Positions 62,875 to 64,000 of a DNA stretch of 64,000 bases are shown here, piece by piece (within the stretch, counting starts at the first letter, position 1; every line of letters starts with the position of its first letter). The translations under genes and the position numbers were made by a program. The notes below the pieces were generated by a model. The model ran no database searches, was not told the DNA's origin, and saw nothing but the letters and a program-made list of their open reading frames with translations. Origin of the DNA: Mycobacterium sp. MBM (GTDB taxonomy: Bacteria; Actinomycetota; Actinomycetes; Mycobacteriales; Mycobacteriaceae); the NCBI GenBank assembly GCA_021648845.1, contig JAKJHY010000013.1:1-64000 (forward strand). Reading direction: 5' to 3'.

Positions 62875-62892
62875 TTCTAATCTAGGTTAAAT
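62875..62892. promoter_or_regulatory. AT-rich 18-bp element, copy 10
   Basis: TTCTAATCTAGGTTAAAT (complement ATTTAACCTAGATTAGAA) lies in the divergent gap between the right-hand operon (start 62829) and the SDR at 62941. Confidence 0.65.
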
Positions 62893-62940
62893 CAATTGGT
62901 CGGGCGGTTTCAACCATGGGGCCGCCGAGAAGGGAACGAC

Positions 62941-63738
62941 ATGGATCTGGGATTGTCGGGAGCGCGCGTCGTCGTCACCGGAGGCGCGTCCAACATCGGA
63001 CGCGGCATCGTGCATGAATTCGCCGTGGAGGGCGCGCGCATCGTGCTCAACGATCTCGACGCACCGCAGGCCGACAAGGTCCGGGCCGAAGCGCTGCAGC
63101 GCGGTGCCGCCGAAGTGGAACTCGCCGTCGAAGACCTGACCGTCGACGGGGCCGCCGCACGCACCGTCGAGGCCGCGGTATCGCGATGGGGCGGCGTGGA
63201 CGTCCTGGTCAACAATGCCGGGTGGAGTGTCCCGGGCTTCGTGGCCAGCGATACCGACCGACACAAGTGGCAGCGCACCATAGAGATCAACTTCTTCAGC
63301 GCCGTGGCCGCCACCCAGGCCGCCATCGCGGCCATGAAGGACACCGGAGGCGGTTCGATCGTCTTCATCGCCAGCGACGCCGCGTTCGGTCAGATCCGCC
63401 AGGGCATCTACGGTGCATCCAAGGCGGCCATGGTCGCCTTCGCGCGCACCACGGCGCGCGAACACGGCCGCCACGGAATCAGGTCGAACATCGTCTGCCC
63501 GGGCCTGGTCATGCCGGACGGCCCCGAGGCGGTCGGGGCCGCCAGCCTCTGGGCGGTCGGCCAGGACGAGGTCTTTAACCCCAAGCAGATCGACTTCATG
63601 CTCAAGGACACCCCGATGCGTCAACTCACCACCGCCGAAGATGTCGCGCGTGCCGTGCTGTGGTTCGCCTCCCCGACCGCCGCCCGTCAGGTGACGGGCC
63701 AGATGATCTCCGTCAGCGGCGGTTACACGATGCCGTGA
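62941..63738 (+). CDS. short-chain dehydrogenase/reductase
   Basis: From the ATG at 62941 with GAAGGGA just upstream, 265 residues. SDR signs are VTGGASNIG, NNAGWSVPG, VFIASDAAFG and YGASK. It resembles ring-alcohol and 2-hydroxyacyl-CoA dehydrogenases. It is divergent from the Rieske/crotonase operon and convergent with the second mce locus. Confidence 0.87.
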   Translation: MDLGLSGARVVVTGGASNIGRGIVHEFAVEGARIVLNDLDAPQADKVRAEALQRGAAEVELAVEDLTVDGAAARTVEAAVSRWGGVDVLVNNAGWSVPGFVASDTDRHKWQRTIEINFFSAVAATQAAIAAMKDTGGGSIVFIASDAAFGQIRQGIYGASKAAMVAFARTTAREHGRHGIRSNIVCPGLVMPDGPEAVGAASLWAVGQDEVFNPKQIDFMLKDTPMRQLTTAEDVARAVLWFASPTAARQVTGQMISVSGGYTMP

Positions 63739-63760
63739 TCGCCCTCACCGCCGACACCGA

Positions 63761-64000
63761 TCACCGTGATGGCGGCACCAGCATCGACTGCCACGACTCC
63801 GGCTTCCCGGCGCCCGCCAGATTGGCCTGGGTGTAGCGCTTCCCGTCCGGCCCGAGATAACTCCCCGTGGCTGGGTCGTATTCGGCCACCGCGATGGGCG
63901 GCGCCAGCGCCGGTGGCGCAGCCGCGGGAGCTGCCGGCGCGGGGGCCGTCTCTCCGGGACGGATCTGCGGAACGGGCTGACCGGATAGTGTCGCGTTGGG
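63761..64000 (-). CDS. C-terminal end of a second Mce-family gene (partial)
   Basis: Reading the minus strand from the right edge gives 79 residues ending at a TGA (63761-63763). The tail is Pro/Ala-rich, then VAEYDPATGSY, GPDGKRYTQ and ESWQSML. The mceF at 3190 ends with the same kind of block (YNPQTGQY, PDG, YSQ, SWEDLL). I therefore read this as the C-terminus of another Mce protein, probably the F or D type. The body lies outside the window. Confidence 0.75.
   Translation of the reverse strand, partial: PNATLSGQPVPQIRPGETAPAPAAPAAAPPALAPPIAVAEYDPATGSYLGPDGKRYTQANLAGAGKPESWQSMLVPPSR

Noticed and set aside
1..64000. tRNA, rRNA, CRISPR arrays, insertion sequences and phage genes
   Set aside because: I looked for transposase, integrase, repeat-spacer and cloverleaf patterns by reading and found none. 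A tRNA or repeat search program would be decisive.

Overview
The window is GC-rich (about two thirds G+C) with dense, often ATGA/GTGA-overlapping genes. It carries a complete YrbE/Mce lipid-import operon, Mce-associated membrane proteins, several mycobacterial-type secreted proteins and a heavy load of fatty-acid/sterol-type catabolic genes. This points to a Mycobacteriales actinobacterium, most likely a fast-growing environmental Mycobacterium (Mycolicibacterium). Species and exact mce paralogue cannot be fixed from sequence reading alone.

Layout. (1) 1-12413, minus strand: mce operon yrbEA-yrbEB-mceA-B-C-D-E-F (12413 to 3190), then small secreted proteins and two Mce-associated (Mas) membrane proteins (2489 to 344), with one plus-strand secreted gene inside. 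(2) 12618-18632: an SDR divergent from the mce operon, secreted proteins including a large Ser-rich Ig-like one, a PadR regulator with a nitronate-monooxygenase-like enzyme, and a membrane protein. (3) 18713-31314: three TetR regulators, an APH-fold phosphotransferase-like protein, a double-hotdog thioesterase, an FAD oxidoreductase followed by orphan cytochrome-oxidase subunit III/IV-like proteins, two FadE, a FadA6-like thiolase and a cytochrome P450. (4) 39847-31406, minus: an eight-gene operon SCP2 - FadD - P450 - SDR - aldehyde dehydrogenase - 3Fe-4S ferredoxin - FprB-like ferredoxin/reductase - CoA transferase. (5) 40086-49578: membrane protein, two further FAD oxidoreductases, CitE-like lyase, FadE, SnoaL-crotonase fusion, MaoC hydratase, a CrtC/AttH-like protein and an MBL hydrolase. 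(6) 62829-49545, minus: SDR - three crotonases - Rieske oxygenase alpha/beta - small protein - thiolase - HMG-CoA-synthase-like/DUF35 fusion - SCPx-type thiolase - SDR - two adenylate-forming ligases. (7) 62941-63738: divergent SDR. The right edge (63761-64000, minus) is the 3' end of a second mce gene, so a second mce locus begins here.

Working model (inference). Two Mce importers bracket about 50 kb of catabolic genes for a hydrophobic, possibly cyclic or isoprenoid-like compound. P450s with their own ferredoxin and reductase would hydroxylate it; SDR and aldehyde dehydrogenase would make an acid; FadD enzymes would add CoA; FadE, crotonase, MaoC, SDR and thiolase steps would shorten or open it. 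No 3-ketosteroid dehydrogenase, KshA/HsaC-type ring-degradation set or extradiol ring-cleavage dioxygenase was recognised, so this is not the standard cholesterol regulon.

Regulation. An AT-rich, roughly palindromic 18-bp element (consensus near RTTTAACATGAATTARAA) recurs at ten intergenic sites spread over 19.3-62.9 kb. Two close TetR paralogues (20471-21133 and 26812-27483) are natural candidates to bind it. This suggests one undescribed regulon covering the island.
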